Origin: Poriferisodalis sp965237655
GTDB taxonomy: Bacteria; Actinomycetota; Acidimicrobiia; Acidimicrobiales; Poriferisodalaceae
Direction of reading: 5' to 3'
DNA: 64,000 bases
Assembly (NCBI RefSeq): GCF_965237655.1
Contig: NZ_CBDEGB010000002.1
Span: forward strand, 2,232,001 to 2,296,000
The translations under genes and the position numbers were made by a program. The notes under the pieces are model-generated. The model was not told the origin of the DNA and made no database searches. It was given only the letters and a program-made list of their open reading frames with translations. Of the stretch, positions 16,349 through 24,912 are shown in pieces; the first letter of the stretch is position 1, and each line of letters starts with the position of its first letter.

Positions 16349-18073
16349 ATGAAGCGGACAGACGTTCGAAGCGATTCGGCAGCCGGAATGCCGACCGGCG
16401 CAATGCCGCTGGGTAGCGCTGCTGTGGGCGAGCCGGCTGTGGACGAGCCGCCCATGTTGGCGCTGCCGGTGGAGCCGGCGCTGGTGGTGTCGCCGGTTGG
16501 GTCTTCGTCGTCGCCGAAGTCGCCGGCGCTGCCGGTTGGGCCGGTGTGCAGCGCTGGGTCTGTGCTGTCGGTGTTGTGCGGAGCGCGTGATGTAGTCGCC
16601 GAGGCATCCGGGGTGCCGCTGAGCGGAGCTGACAGCGACACGCTCACTGCGGTCGTCGCCGTCGCAGCGCGGCTGCGCTCAGCCACCGACGCGCTGATGC
16701 TCGCAGCGACCGCTGCATTGGAGGCTGAGCGTGCGGGTTCGGGCCGCACGGCGTTGCGGGATCAGGCGCGTGTGAGCTCGCGCCGCGCCAAGCGCACTGT
16801 GGAGACCAGCGAGCAGATCGCCCACATGCCCAATGTCGCACGCGGCCTCGCGGCGGGCGATCTCACCGCCGAACACGCCGAAGTCCTCGCCGATGCCGCA
16901 CGCCAGACCAGCCCCGAAGCGATCGACACCGCCGCGGAGTTGCTCGAGACCGCTGCTGAGGTCGCACCCGAGGTTCTGCGCACCAACGCCCGAGAGTTCG
17001 CGGCCCGCCACGACCCCGATGCGATTCAGACGGTGCTGGATCGTCAGCGCCGAGACCGGTCCGCTGCGCTGTTCATCGATCACAGCACCGGCATGGGCGT
17101 GCTGCACGCCCGTTTGGACCCGATCAGCTACACACTGGTGCTCCAAGCAGTCGAGAACTACAACGATGCTCTGTGGCGCCAAGACGGCGGACGCGACGGC
17201 ACCCCAGCCGAGATTCGCGACAACCCCCAGCGCCTCGCCGACAGCATCTTTGAGATGCTCACCGCCCGCAACGCCCTCCAAACCATCGGCCACCCGGCTG
17301 CCCGCACCGCCGACGCCGACGCCGCTCACGCGCCACAAGACGATGACGGGTGCCGCAACAGGCACAACAGCTATGCCGAACCCGGCTCAAGCGGCGGTGC
17401 CAGCCGTGATTCTCACGGCGACCCCAAACACCACCGGAGCGACACCGCCAGCCACGACCCGCACGGCGATGGCGATCAGGGCCAGCGCAGCAGTGCAGAG
17501 CCTGGCAAGGGCGGCGCTGGTGTGCCTGACGGCGCGGCAGGACGCTCGATCGAGCACTGGCGGGCATCCCGGGCACCCAACCAACTCGTGATCATCGCCG
17601 AAATCGGCGTCATCGACGGCACCAAACCCGACGGACTCTGCGAAATGCTCGGCGCCGGACCGGTCCCGCCGCACACCCTCGACAACCTCTCAGCCGACAC
17701 GCGCATCAGCGGCGCACTGTTCGACCAATCCGGAGAGGTCCTCTGGCTCGGACGCAGCCGCCGACACCCCAGCATCGCTCAACAGCTCGCCATAGCAATA
17801 CGCGACCGCGGCTGCGTGCTGTGCCGCGCACCCATGCACCGCTGCAAGTTCCACCACATTGACGAATGGGCAGCCGACAACGGCACCACCGACACCCTCA
17901 ATCTTGCCGCCCTCTGCAACGACTGCCACGACGAGCTCCACAACAACAACCAACGCCTCTACCGACACCGTGGCACCCGCCGATGGACCGCCCTCACCCG
18001 CACCGACGACGCTGACGGCGCCGCCGCGACCGCGTCACGAGCAGCCATCCCGCCATACATGCAGCGCGAATAG
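16349..18073 (+). CDS. 13E12-family protein: DUF222 plus HNH endonuclease domain
   Basis: 574 aa. The central part (LAAGDLTAEHAEVLADAAR and surroundings) is DUF222, and the C-terminus is an HNH nuclease motif with C-x2-C (CVLCRAP), KFHHIDEW, LNLAALCNDCHDELH. This architecture is the 13E12 repeat family that is present in many copies in actinobacterial genomes. A His/Gly/Ser-rich segment (about residues 320-390) links the two parts and looks disordered. Function is unproven; mobile-DNA or homing-like roles have been suggested. It is followed immediately by a 28-bp minisatellite. Start ATG 16349. Confidence 0.9.
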   Translation: MKRTDVRSDSAAGMPTGAMPLGSAAVGEPAVDEPPMLALPVEPALVVSPVGSSSSPKSPALPVGPVCSAGSVLSVLCGARDVVAEASGVPLSGADSDTLTAVVAVAARLRSATDALMLAATAALEAERAGSGRTALRDQARVSSRRAKRTVETSEQIAHMPNVARGLAAGDLTAEHAEVLADAARQTSPEAIDTAAELLETAAEVAPEVLRTNAREFAARHDPDAIQTVLDRQRRDRSAALFIDHSTGMGVLHARLDPISYTLVLQAVENYNDALWRQDGGRDGTPAEIRDNPQRLADSIFEMLTARNALQTIGHPAARTADADAAHAPQDDDGCRNRHNSYAEPGSSGGASRDSHGDPKHHRSDTASHDPHGDGDQGQRSSAEPGKGGAGVPDGAAGRSIEHWRASRAPNQLVIIAEIGVIDGTKPDGLCEMLGAGPVPPHTLDNLSADTRISGALFDQSGEVLWLGRSRRHPSIAQQLAIAIRDRGCVLCRAPMHRCKFHHIDEWAADNGTTDTLNLAALCNDCHDELHNNNQRLYRHRGTRRWTALTRTDDADGAAATASRAAIPPYMQRE

Positions 18074-18172
18074 ACCACATCAAGCGGGCAACAACGAAAC
18101 AGCGCCGACGAAATGGCGCCGACGAGCCAGACACTACGAACCAGCCGCGACGAGGAGCCGCGACGAGGCAGC

Positions 18173-18310
18173 CACTACGAACCAACCACGACAAGCCAAC
18201 CACTACGAACCAACCACGACAAGCCAACCACTACGAACCAACCACGACAAGCCAACCACTACGAACCAACCACGACAAGCCAACCACTACGAACCAACCG
18301 ACAAGCCAAC
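18173..18310. repeat. 28-bp tandem minisatellite, four perfect units plus one 26-bp unit
   Basis: Units begin CACTACGAACCAACC and end ACAAGCCAAC; perfect copies at 18173-18200, 18201-18228, 18229-18256 and 18257-18284, then a fifth copy lacking two bases to 18310. Degenerate copies flank both sides (18131-18172 and 18311-18336). The plus strand is almost all A and C. Units abut with no spacers, so it is not a CRISPR array, and 28 is not a multiple of three, so a repeated protein is unlikely. The 330-bp stretch 18074-18404 between the 13E12 gene and the PrpF gene holds nothing else I can identify. Confidence 0.93.
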
Positions 18311-18404
18311 ACTACGAACCAACCACTACGAGGCAGCCACGGCTGTCCCGAGTCAAGGGGGCTGCTCAGCTTCGAGGCGGGCAGGTTCGAGGGGCGGCTT
18401 GGTC

Positions 18405-19541
18405 TCAGGCTGGCCAGACGTCGGTGGGCACGTAGACCATGCCGGTCATGATCTTGCGAGCCGTGCGGGTGACACCGCCTGCGTGGATGCGGACGCCATC
18501 GGCGCGTCGCTCCGCCAGCAGCGAGACATCGAACTTGCCGCTCGGGTGCTCCATCGTGATCGCCGCATCGGACCGACCTTCAGGGAGCCGCGGCGCTGCG
18601 GCGAGCGACGCTGCGACAGTGCCGGGCATCACCGAGGCCGCTGCAACGCAGATCGCACCGGAAACCGCATGGGTCGGATGGCACTGCGTGGGCGTGAAGT
18701 AGCGAGAAGCAATGGTGCCGCCGTGCTGTGGCTCCGCCAGCATCCCGAACTTGGGGACGACGCTTTCGGACACGTCGCCGAGACCCATCCGGGAACCGGC
18801 CTCGCGGCGAATGGCCTCCATCAGGGCCATGAAGGCGTTGTCGGACTCCAACTCGTCCGGCGTCTCTCGACCGGTGCAGCCAAGATCTGACGCCCGTGCC
18901 AGCACCATCGGCATCGCTACGTCAATCAGTGTGATCTCGACCTCGGTCGGGCCGTCGGTGCGCCGACCGGCGACCGTGACCACCTCGCTCGTGCGTCCTG
19001 TCGGCAGCATCGAGCAGGCAACTGAGCCTTCGATGCCGCGGAATCGCAGCTCGATCGGCGCTGCCGTGCCGTCGACCCCGTCGATGGCGCAGTCGCCGTC
19101 ATAGCTCACCTCACCTCCCGGCGTCCGGCAGACGACGTCGATGAAGGTGTCGGTGTTCACGTTGCGGACGATCAACGACGTGCTCGGATCTCCCGCCGAC
19201 ACGAATCCATGCTCGATGGCGAACGGGCCCACGCCGGCCAGCATGTTCCCGCAGGTCGGCTTGGTGTCCACGGTGCCCCAGACGGGGTCGATCTGTGCGA
19301 AAAGGTAGTCCACGTCTGCGTCGGGATGAGTCGATGGCCCCACCACGGCCACCTTGCTCGACACGGTCGTGCCGCCGCCCAACCCGTCGATCTGGCGACC
19401 CGTGGGACTGCCCATGACCGCGGCTAGCACCGCATCACGCAGCTCTGGATCCGCTGGCAACTCTCCGGCGGCGAAGAACGGCCCGCGCGAGGTGCCCCCA
19501 CGCATCAGCACGCACGGGATCGACCGCTGCTCGTCGGGCAC
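18405..19541 (-). CDS. PrpF-family isomerase, paralogue of LigU
   Basis: 378 aa. Same family blocks as the LigU protein at 8147-9310: LMRGGTSRGPFFAAGELP, IDGLGGGTTVSSKVAVV and CGNMLAGVGPFAIEHG, and GVTRTARKIMTGMVYVP near the end. The fold moves double bonds in unsaturated dicarboxylates (2-methylaconitate, 4-oxalomesaconate). GTG start at 19541. It stands alone, with HicAB upstream on the same strand 62 bp away and no prpB/prpC/prpD or lig gene beside it, so its substrate is open. Confidence 0.82.
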   Translation of the reverse strand: MPDEQRSIPCVLMRGGTSRGPFFAAGELPADPELRDAVLAAVMGSPTGRQIDGLGGGTTVSSKVAVVGPSTHPDADVDYLFAQIDPVWGTVDTKPTCGNMLAGVGPFAIEHGFVSAGDPSTSLIVRNVNTDTFIDVVCRTPGGEVSYDGDCAIDGVDGTAAPIELRFRGIEGSVACSMLPTGRTSEVVTVAGRRTDGPTEVEITLIDVAMPMVLARASDLGCTGRETPDELESDNAFMALMEAIRREAGSRMGLGDVSESVVPKFGMLAEPQHGGTIASRYFTPTQCHPTHAVSGAICVAAASVMPGTVAASLAAAPRLPEGRSDAAITMEHPSGKFDVSLLAERRADGVRIHAGGVTRTARKIMTGMVYVPTDVWPA

Positions 19542-19603
19542 GGCCTCAGCCTGCCACCTTCAGGACAGGCTCATTGCGTTGGCCAGCTATTGGCACATCG
19601 GCG

Positions 19604-19846
19604 TCAGCCGATGCTTGCAGGCACCTCAACGTCGACTGTGCTCGACGTCGGCTCGGGAATCTCGTCGCCGTCTTCGAGCATCGACTCGATGTGGAATGTC
19701 ATTGCCTCGCGCATCGACTGGATGGTTTCCTCGCGGGTGCTGCCGACGGCAATGCAGCCGGGCAGATCCGGCGCATACGCCGAGTAGCCCGTACCCGTCG
19801 GCTCCAAGATCACGGCATAGGTCAGAGTGGTCATGGCGTTCGTCAT
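19604..19846 (-). CDS. hicB: HicB-type antitoxin
   Basis: 80 aa. TYAVILEPTGTGYSAYAPDLPGCIAVGSTREE is split over the classic HicB partial RNase-H fold (YxA..PDLPGC..G.T..E), followed by an acidic, Pro-rich tail. HicB neutralises HicA by covering its active site and usually represses the operon; no C-terminal DNA-binding domain is evident here. Start ATG 19846 overlaps the hicA stop as ATGA, so the toxin gene comes first, the common order. A second in-frame ATG is at 19834. Confidence 0.85.
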   Translation of the reverse strand: MTNAMTTLTYAVILEPTGTGYSAYAPDLPGCIAVGSTREETIQSMREAMTFHIESMLEDGDEIPEPTSSTVDVEVPASIG

Positions 19847-20046
19847 TGTGAGTGCCCGTCTCCGATTCCTGCCTGTCTCAGGATGCTTTTCCATGTGCCC
19901 GGCGCAACCTCGCTGCTGAACTTGCCGGGAATCGTGACCTTACCCGGCTTGTGTGGGTGCAGATAGTGACGGTGGCTGCCCCGAATGTTCTTGAGGCGCC
20001 AGCCGTCGGCGGTGACGATCCGCACTGCCTCTCGCACTGTCGGCAC
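19843..20046 (-). CDS. hicA: HicA-type mRNA interferase toxin
   Basis: 67 aa. Small double-stranded-RNA-binding-fold protein with the HicA blocks DGWRLKNIRGSHRHYLHP (the catalytic His is in GSHRHY), PGKVTIPGKFSSEVAPGTWKSILRQAGI. It cleaves mRNA independently of ribosomes when free of HicB. GTG start at 20046, with GTG 20037 an alternative that would fit the family's usual N-terminus. The 98 bp upstream is locally AT-rich compared with its surroundings, consistent with a transferred module carrying its own promoter. Confidence 0.87.
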   Translation of the reverse strand: MPTVREAVRIVTADGWRLKNIRGSHRHYLHPHKPGKVTIPGKFSSEVAPGTWKSILRQAGIGDGHSQ

Positions 20047-20144
20047 ACACGGAATAATGCTCTTTCTATGAGTTTCAGTCTATTTCATTTTACTCGTCCA
20101 CAGCGAGGACACATCAGCGGGCGGGGCCTGCCAAGCTGGGCGGC

Positions 20145-21197
20145 GTGAAACTTGCAACTGGAGTCGGATACTGGTCGGCAGGGCCGCCACCGGACGCGCT
20201 GGAGACGCTGCAGCTCGCCGAGCGCCTGGACTTCCATTCGTTCTGGACAGCCGAGGCCTACGGCTCGGACGCCCTCACGCCGCTGGCGTGGTGGGGCAGC
20301 CACACCGAACGCATCGGCCTGGGCACGGGCATCGTGCAGATCTCGGCACGCACACCAGCCGCGGTGGCCATGGCAGCCATCACGATGGATCACCTCAGCG
20401 ACGGCCGGTTCATCCTGGGCCTCGGCGTGAGCGGCCCACAGGTGGTCGAGGGCTGGTACGGCCAGCCCTACCCCCGCCCGCTCGCACGCACCCGGGAGTA
20501 CATCGAGATCATCCGGGCAGTCCTCGAGCGTGACAAGCCCGTCAGCTTCAGCGGCGACCACTACCAGATGCCCTACCCGGGCGGCATGGGCTTGGGCAAG
20601 GCGCTGAAGTCGACCGTGCACCCGCTTCGGCCCGACGTGCCGATCTACCTCGGCGCCGAGGGGCCGCGCAACGTGGCGCTGGCGGCAGAGCTCTGCGAGG
20701 GCTGGCTGCCGCTGTTCTTCGCCCCGAAGGACAACCAGTTCTACGTGGATGCGCTGAACGCAGGCTTTGCCGCTGCGGGCAAGCCGCACATCGGCGCCGA
20801 CGGGCGCATTCCGGCCGACATGGACTTCGAAGTCGTCTGCCCGGTGACCATCGTGGCCGACGACGACATCGAACGGGCAGCCAACCGTGTGCGCCCGATG
20901 TTGGCGCTGTACATGGGCGGCATGGGTGCCCGCGACGCCAACTTCCATTACGACGTGTTCTGCCGGATGGGCTACCAGCACGTCGCCGACGAGGTCCAGA
21001 ACTTGTACCTCGATGGGCGCAAGCAGGAAGCCGCAGCAACGATCCCCGTCGAGCTGGTGGAAGAGGTGGCGCTCGTCGGGCCGATGGACAAGATCGCCCG
21101 TGACCTGCGCCGCTGGGATGACACGGTGGTGACCACCCTGCAGATTGCCGGTCCTCCACAGCTCCTCGAAGCGATGGCGGAGCTGGTAGCCGACTGA
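20145..21197 (+). CDS. LLM-class F420-dependent oxidoreductase
   Basis: 350 aa, luciferase-like TIM-barrel family. Blocks include LAERLDFHSFWTAEAYGSDA, IGLGTGIVQISARTPAAVAM, DHLSDGRFILGLGVSGPQVVEGW and PIYLGAEGPRNVALAAELCEGW. The latter pattern is typical of the actinobacterial members that use the deazaflavin F420 (as in mycobacterial homologues) rather than FMN. Substrate unknown. GTG start at 20145. It is divergent from hicAB and followed by a palindrome and the DUF4143 ATPase. Confidence 0.87.
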   Translation: MKLATGVGYWSAGPPPDALETLQLAERLDFHSFWTAEAYGSDALTPLAWWGSHTERIGLGTGIVQISARTPAAVAMAAITMDHLSDGRFILGLGVSGPQVVEGWYGQPYPRPLARTREYIEIIRAVLERDKPVSFSGDHYQMPYPGGMGLGKALKSTVHPLRPDVPIYLGAEGPRNVALAAELCEGWLPLFFAPKDNQFYVDALNAGFAAAGKPHIGADGRIPADMDFEVVCPVTIVADDDIERAANRVRPMLALYMGGMGARDANFHYDVFCRMGYQHVADEVQNLYLDGRKQEAAATIPVELVEEVALVGPMDKIARDLRRWDDTVVTTLQIAGPPQLLEAMAELVAD

Positions 21198-21244
21198 AGC
21201 CACTGCCACGGCCGTCGAGTCCCGCTCCGACCGCCTCCAAGGAA

Positions 21245-21277
21245 CGGCTAATTCAAAATCCAACTTTGAATTAGCCG
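21245..21277. promoter_or_regulatory. Palindromic element upstream of DUF4143 ATPase (copy 1)
   Basis: Perfect 13-bp inverted repeat, CGGCTAATTCAAA and TTTGAATTAGCCG, with a 7-nt spacer, ending 22 bp before the ATPase start at 21300. No T-run follows, so a terminator for the upstream gene is unlikely. The left arm resembles the arm of a second palindrome upstream of the other DUF4143-type gene (43782-43812), in the same orientation to the gene and with the same spacer length. Confidence 0.7.
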
Positions 21278-21299
21278 ACAACGCGGTAGCCTCAAAGCC

Positions 21300-22478
21300 A
21301 TGCTGATCAAGCGAGATTTGGCACCGCGACTGGCAGTGGCAGCCAGAAAGTGGCCCGCAGTCACGCTCACCGGGCCGCGCCAGAGCGGGAAGACGACCCT
21401 ATGCGCGTCCGTCTTCGGCGACCGCCCGCAAGTGTCGCTCGAAGCGCCCGATGTGCGTGCATTCGCAGCCGAAGACGCTCGGGATTTCTTGGCGCAGTTT
21501 CCCGACGGCGCCGTGATCGACGAAGTGCAACGTGTGCCCGAGTTGCTCTCCTACCTGCAGGGAATCATCGATGCCGACCCGGTGCCAGGCCGATGGATCC
21601 TGACGGGTTCGCACAATCTCGCTTTGGCTCAATCGGTGAGCCAGAGCCTGGCGGGGCGCACCGCCGTTCTCCGACTGCTGCCGTTGTCCCGCAGCGAAGC
21701 GATCCGCTTTCCGGCTCATCCACAACGGCTGGACGAGACGCTGATCGCCGGTGGCTACCCGGCGATCTTCGACAGGGAGCTCGAACCCGCGGAGTGGCTC
21801 GCTGCGTACGTGGCCACGTACATCGAGCGGGATGTGAGAACAGTCAGCAACGTCGGAGACCTCGAAGCGTTCCAGCGATTCGTGCAGCTCTGCGCCGGCC
21901 GAACCAGCCAGTTGCTCAACTACTCGGCCCTCGCCGCCGACTGCGGCGTATCCCAGCCAACCGCCAAGGCGTGGCTCAGCATTCTGGAAGCCAGCTTCGT
22001 GGTCTTTCGCCTTCCGGCGTTCCAGCCGAACCTGCGCAAGCGCCTCGTCCGGATGGCGAAGCTGCATTTTGTCGACACCGGGCTGGCCTGCTGGCTGCTC
22101 GGCATCCGCGAGCCTGACCAGCTGCGTTTCCATCCGCTGCGCGGTGCCTTGTTCGAGACCTGGGTCGTCTCGGAGGTGATCAAGCAGCGGGCGAACCAAG
22201 GGCTCGCAGGCGGCACCTACCACTACCGCGACCGCAGCGGGACCGAAGTCGACCTCGTCATCAAGTCCGCACGCGGCATCTCACTTGTCGAAGCGAAGGC
22301 ATCCACGACAGCTTCGACGCGAATGCTGAGCGGACCGACGCGGGTACGGAGCCACCTGGCCAGCGCACATCCGCAGGCAGCGGTCGTCGTGGTCTATGGC
22401 GGCGACGACGCCCAGCGGCGCAATGACGGCTCGCTCATTCCGTGGCATGGCCTGCATCGAACCGAGCTGGGCCCGTGA
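21300..22478 (+). CDS. AAA-family ATP-binding protein with C-terminal DUF4143 domain
   Basis: 392 aa. The Walker A motif GPRQSGKT (about residues 22-29) and Walker B region AVIDEVQRVPEL are followed by sensor-like ILTGSHN. The C-terminal DUF4143 part contains LHFVDTGLACWLLGI, GALFETWVVSEVIK and RSGTEVDLVIK...LVEAKAS, a pattern like the PD-(D/E)xK nuclease core. The family is widespread and mobile, and its function is unknown; toxin-like, defence or DNA-processing roles have been proposed. A perfect palindrome lies just upstream. A related gene is at 42266-43675. Confidence 0.87.
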   Translation: MLIKRDLAPRLAVAARKWPAVTLTGPRQSGKTTLCASVFGDRPQVSLEAPDVRAFAAEDARDFLAQFPDGAVIDEVQRVPELLSYLQGIIDADPVPGRWILTGSHNLALAQSVSQSLAGRTAVLRLLPLSRSEAIRFPAHPQRLDETLIAGGYPAIFDRELEPAEWLAAYVATYIERDVRTVSNVGDLEAFQRFVQLCAGRTSQLLNYSALAADCGVSQPTAKAWLSILEASFVVFRLPAFQPNLRKRLVRMAKLHFVDTGLACWLLGIREPDQLRFHPLRGALFETWVVSEVIKQRANQGLAGGTYHYRDRSGTEVDLVIKSARGISLVEAKASTTASTRMLSGPTRVRSHLASAHPQAAVVVVYGGDDAQRRNDGSLIPWHGLHRTELGP

Positions 22479-22514
22479 CGCGGACAGCGAGTCGGCGCGC
22501 GATGATGCTTCGTC

Positions 22515-23273
22515 ATGGACTTGACGGGGAAACTGGCGGTAGTCACCGGAGGCTCGGGCGACATCGGACGAGCTATCTGCCATGCGCTGGCCGCTGCGGG
22601 CTCGGACGTGATCGTGACCTATGTGGGCGATCAGGAACGAGCCGAGGCCAGCGCCGAGATTGTGCGTGCAGCCGGCCGCGTTGCCAGCGTGCTGCAGCTC
22701 GACCAGCGAGACGAAGCCTCGATCAATGCAGCAGCCGCAACGGTGGCCGAGCACGGCCGCTGTGATGTGCTTGTCAACAACGCTGCGTGGAACATCGGCA
22801 TTCCGTTCAGGAATCTCGAGATGCTCGACTCCGCAACCTGGGATCGAGTGCAGGAGACCAACCTGCGCGGGCCGTTCCTGCTGACCCGGGCACTCGCAGA
22901 GCTGCTGCAGGACGGCGACGGCGGGCGGGTCGTGAACATCGCCTCAGTCGGCGGGCTGTTGCCTGGCTCCAGCAGCATCGCTTACAGCTGCTCGAAAGCG
23001 GCGCTCATCCACCTCACTCACTGCATGGCCGTCGCCCTCGCTCCGGCGGTCACCGTCAACTGCGTGGCGCCCGGCCTGGTGGAAGGAACACGCATGGCCG
23101 CCCGCCTGCCCGACGAGATCTCCGAGGGTGCCCGGCGGGCAGCGCTGCTGGGACAGGTGGGCAGCCCGATCGACATCGCCAACGCCACCGTGATGCTGTG
23201 CGAGGCAGAGTCCATCACCGGACAGACCGTGGTAGTCGATGGCGGCAACCCGGCCGCGATGAACTTCGGCTGA
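22515..23273 (+). CDS. Short-chain dehydrogenase/reductase (SDR)
   Basis: 252 aa, classical SDR length. NAD(P)-binding TGGSGDIGRA, NNAAWN, catalytic Ser in NIASVGG and the Y-x3-K motif in IAYSCSKAAL are all present; the C-terminal ITGQTVVVDGG block is typical of the FabG-like branch. It reduces or oxidises a carbonyl/alcohol; substrate unknown. Begins 36 bp after the ATPase gene and ends 29 bp before the sulfatase reading frame, so these may be one transcript. Confidence 0.88.
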   Translation: MDLTGKLAVVTGGSGDIGRAICHALAAAGSDVIVTYVGDQERAEASAEIVRAAGRVASVLQLDQRDEASINAAAATVAEHGRCDVLVNNAAWNIGIPFRNLEMLDSATWDRVQETNLRGPFLLTRALAELLQDGDGGRVVNIASVGGLLPGSSSIAYSCSKAALIHLTHCMAVALAPAVTVNCVAPGLVEGTRMAARLPDEISEGARRAALLGQVGSPIDIANATVMLCEAESITGQTVVVDGGNPAAMNFG

Positions 23274-23302
23274 GCAGCCGAGCTCGTCGAGCGGAGCCCC
23301 CG

Positions 23303-24888
23303 TTGACCTCCGCAGGAAACGGTGCGCGATCGCAGCCCAACGTGCTGTTCATCATCACCGACCAGCAGCGAGCAGATCACACCGGCTTCGGCGGCAACGA
23401 CGTTGTCCGCACCCCCCACCTCGATGCGCTGGCCGCACGGGGCACGGTGTTCGACAACGCCTGGGTGGCGAACCCGGTGTGCATGCCGAACCGCTCCACG
23501 ATCATGACCGGGCGGATGCCCAGCGCCCACGGCGTGGTGTTCAACGACCGATCGCTCGAACCCGGCGCCAACACACACGTGCGCCAGTTCCGTCAGGCGG
23601 GTTACCGCACTGCGCTCATCGGCAAGTCGCACCTGCAGCACGGCATGTCTCGCAATGCGGTGTTTCGGTCGAATCAGGCATCCGGTGCGGTTGACGAGTA
23701 CTGGCCGGCGGGCTGGGACACGCTCGAAGACGCCGAGCGCTACCTGGACGGTGCACCCGAATTCCCCGACAGCTTCTACGGATTCGAACACGTCGAGCTT
23801 GCAATCGACCACGGTGCGCGGGTCAGCGGGCATCACTGTTGTGGGCACTGGACCGCGGCGGCCGGCTGGAAGACCTGATGGTGTCGATGACCGCCGAGTC
23901 ACCCGCACGGCGCCGCTCCGAGCGCTGGTGGCAGGTGTACGAACCGCCCTACAGCGCCGAGTTCCACTCCAGCGCGTTCGTGACCGAGCGCACCATTGCC
24001 TTCATCGAAGATGCTGCCAGGCGGGGCGGTCCCTGGCTGGCGTGGGCCTCGTTCCCCGATCCGCACCACCCGATGTCACCCCCCGGCGAGTGGTTCGACC
24101 GGCACAGCCCCGACGACATGGAGCTTCCGGCAACCGTCGACGATCCGCTGGAGGGAGCGCCTCGCTACGTCCAGGCCATCAGCCAGCTTCATCCGAGCAG
24201 TCAGCGCAACTGGGTCACGCCGTGCGGTGTGGCCGGCGACCACGAGCTCGTGCGAGAGGCCATGGCCGCCACCTACGGGATGATCGAGATGATCGACGAC
24301 GGCATCGGCCAGATCCTGGCCGCGCTCGACCGTCTCGGTCAGGCCGACAACACGATCATCGTGTTCACCAGCGACCACGGCGACATGATGGGCGACCACA
24401 GCCTGATGCTGAAGGGCTTCCTGCACTACCGCGGCACGCTGGCGGTTCCGATGGTGGTCGTCGACCCGCGGCGCCCCCCGGGCCGCACCGATTCGCTGGC
24501 CGGCAGCATCGATCTGGGTCCGACATTGCTCGAACTCGCCGACGTGCGTGGCTACGACGGCATCGGCGGCCGCAGCCTGGTGCCGGTGCTCGATGATGCT
24601 GGTGCGAGCGTGCGTGACGAGGTGCTCATCGAAGACGACTTCCCCGGGGCGCTCGTCATAAACCTCCCGATCCCGTCCAAGACCCGCACGCTCGTCACAG
24701 CCGATCTGCGGCTGACACGCCACAGCGACGGCTCCGAGCAGCTGTTCGACATGGCGACCGATCCTGACGAGGTGGCGCCGCTCGGCCGCACCGACCCAGC
24801 CCGGCGCGCCGAGATGTACGAGCGGCTGGCAGCAGCACTGATGGAAGCGGACGATCTCGCCCGCGGCATGCCGCTGAGTGCCGCCTGA
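23303..24888 (+). pseudogene. Sulfatase (alkaline phosphatase superfamily), frameshifted
   Basis: The N-terminal part from TTG 23303 has NVLFIITDQQRADHTGF with metal-binding residues and the formylglycine motif VCMPNRSTIMTGR, with Cys60 as the residue to be oxidised. It stays in frame to about 23835 (FYGFEHVELAIDHGARVSG), then a stop appears at 23876. Homology resumes one frame over with LLWALDRGGRLEDLM and runs to 24888 through FTSDHGDMMGDHSLMLKG, the second metal site. A single-base indel near 23828-23838 explains this. Together the two parts give about 528 residues, the normal length. It is either a recent pseudogene or a sequencing/assembly error. Intact, it would hydrolyse a sulfate ester and need a formylglycine-generating enzyme. 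Confidence 0.85.
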
Positions 24889-24912
24889 CCCTGCCGCGTA
24901 GCCTCACCCGAT

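Noticed and set aside
18173..18310. Possible CRISPR array
   Set aside because: The 28-bp units abut directly with no spacers, and no cas genes are present.
17859..18890. A plus-strand frame reading through the 28-bp repeats
   Set aside because: The 28-bp unit rotates through all three frames, and the frame starts inside the HNH gene and ends antisense to the PrpF gene.
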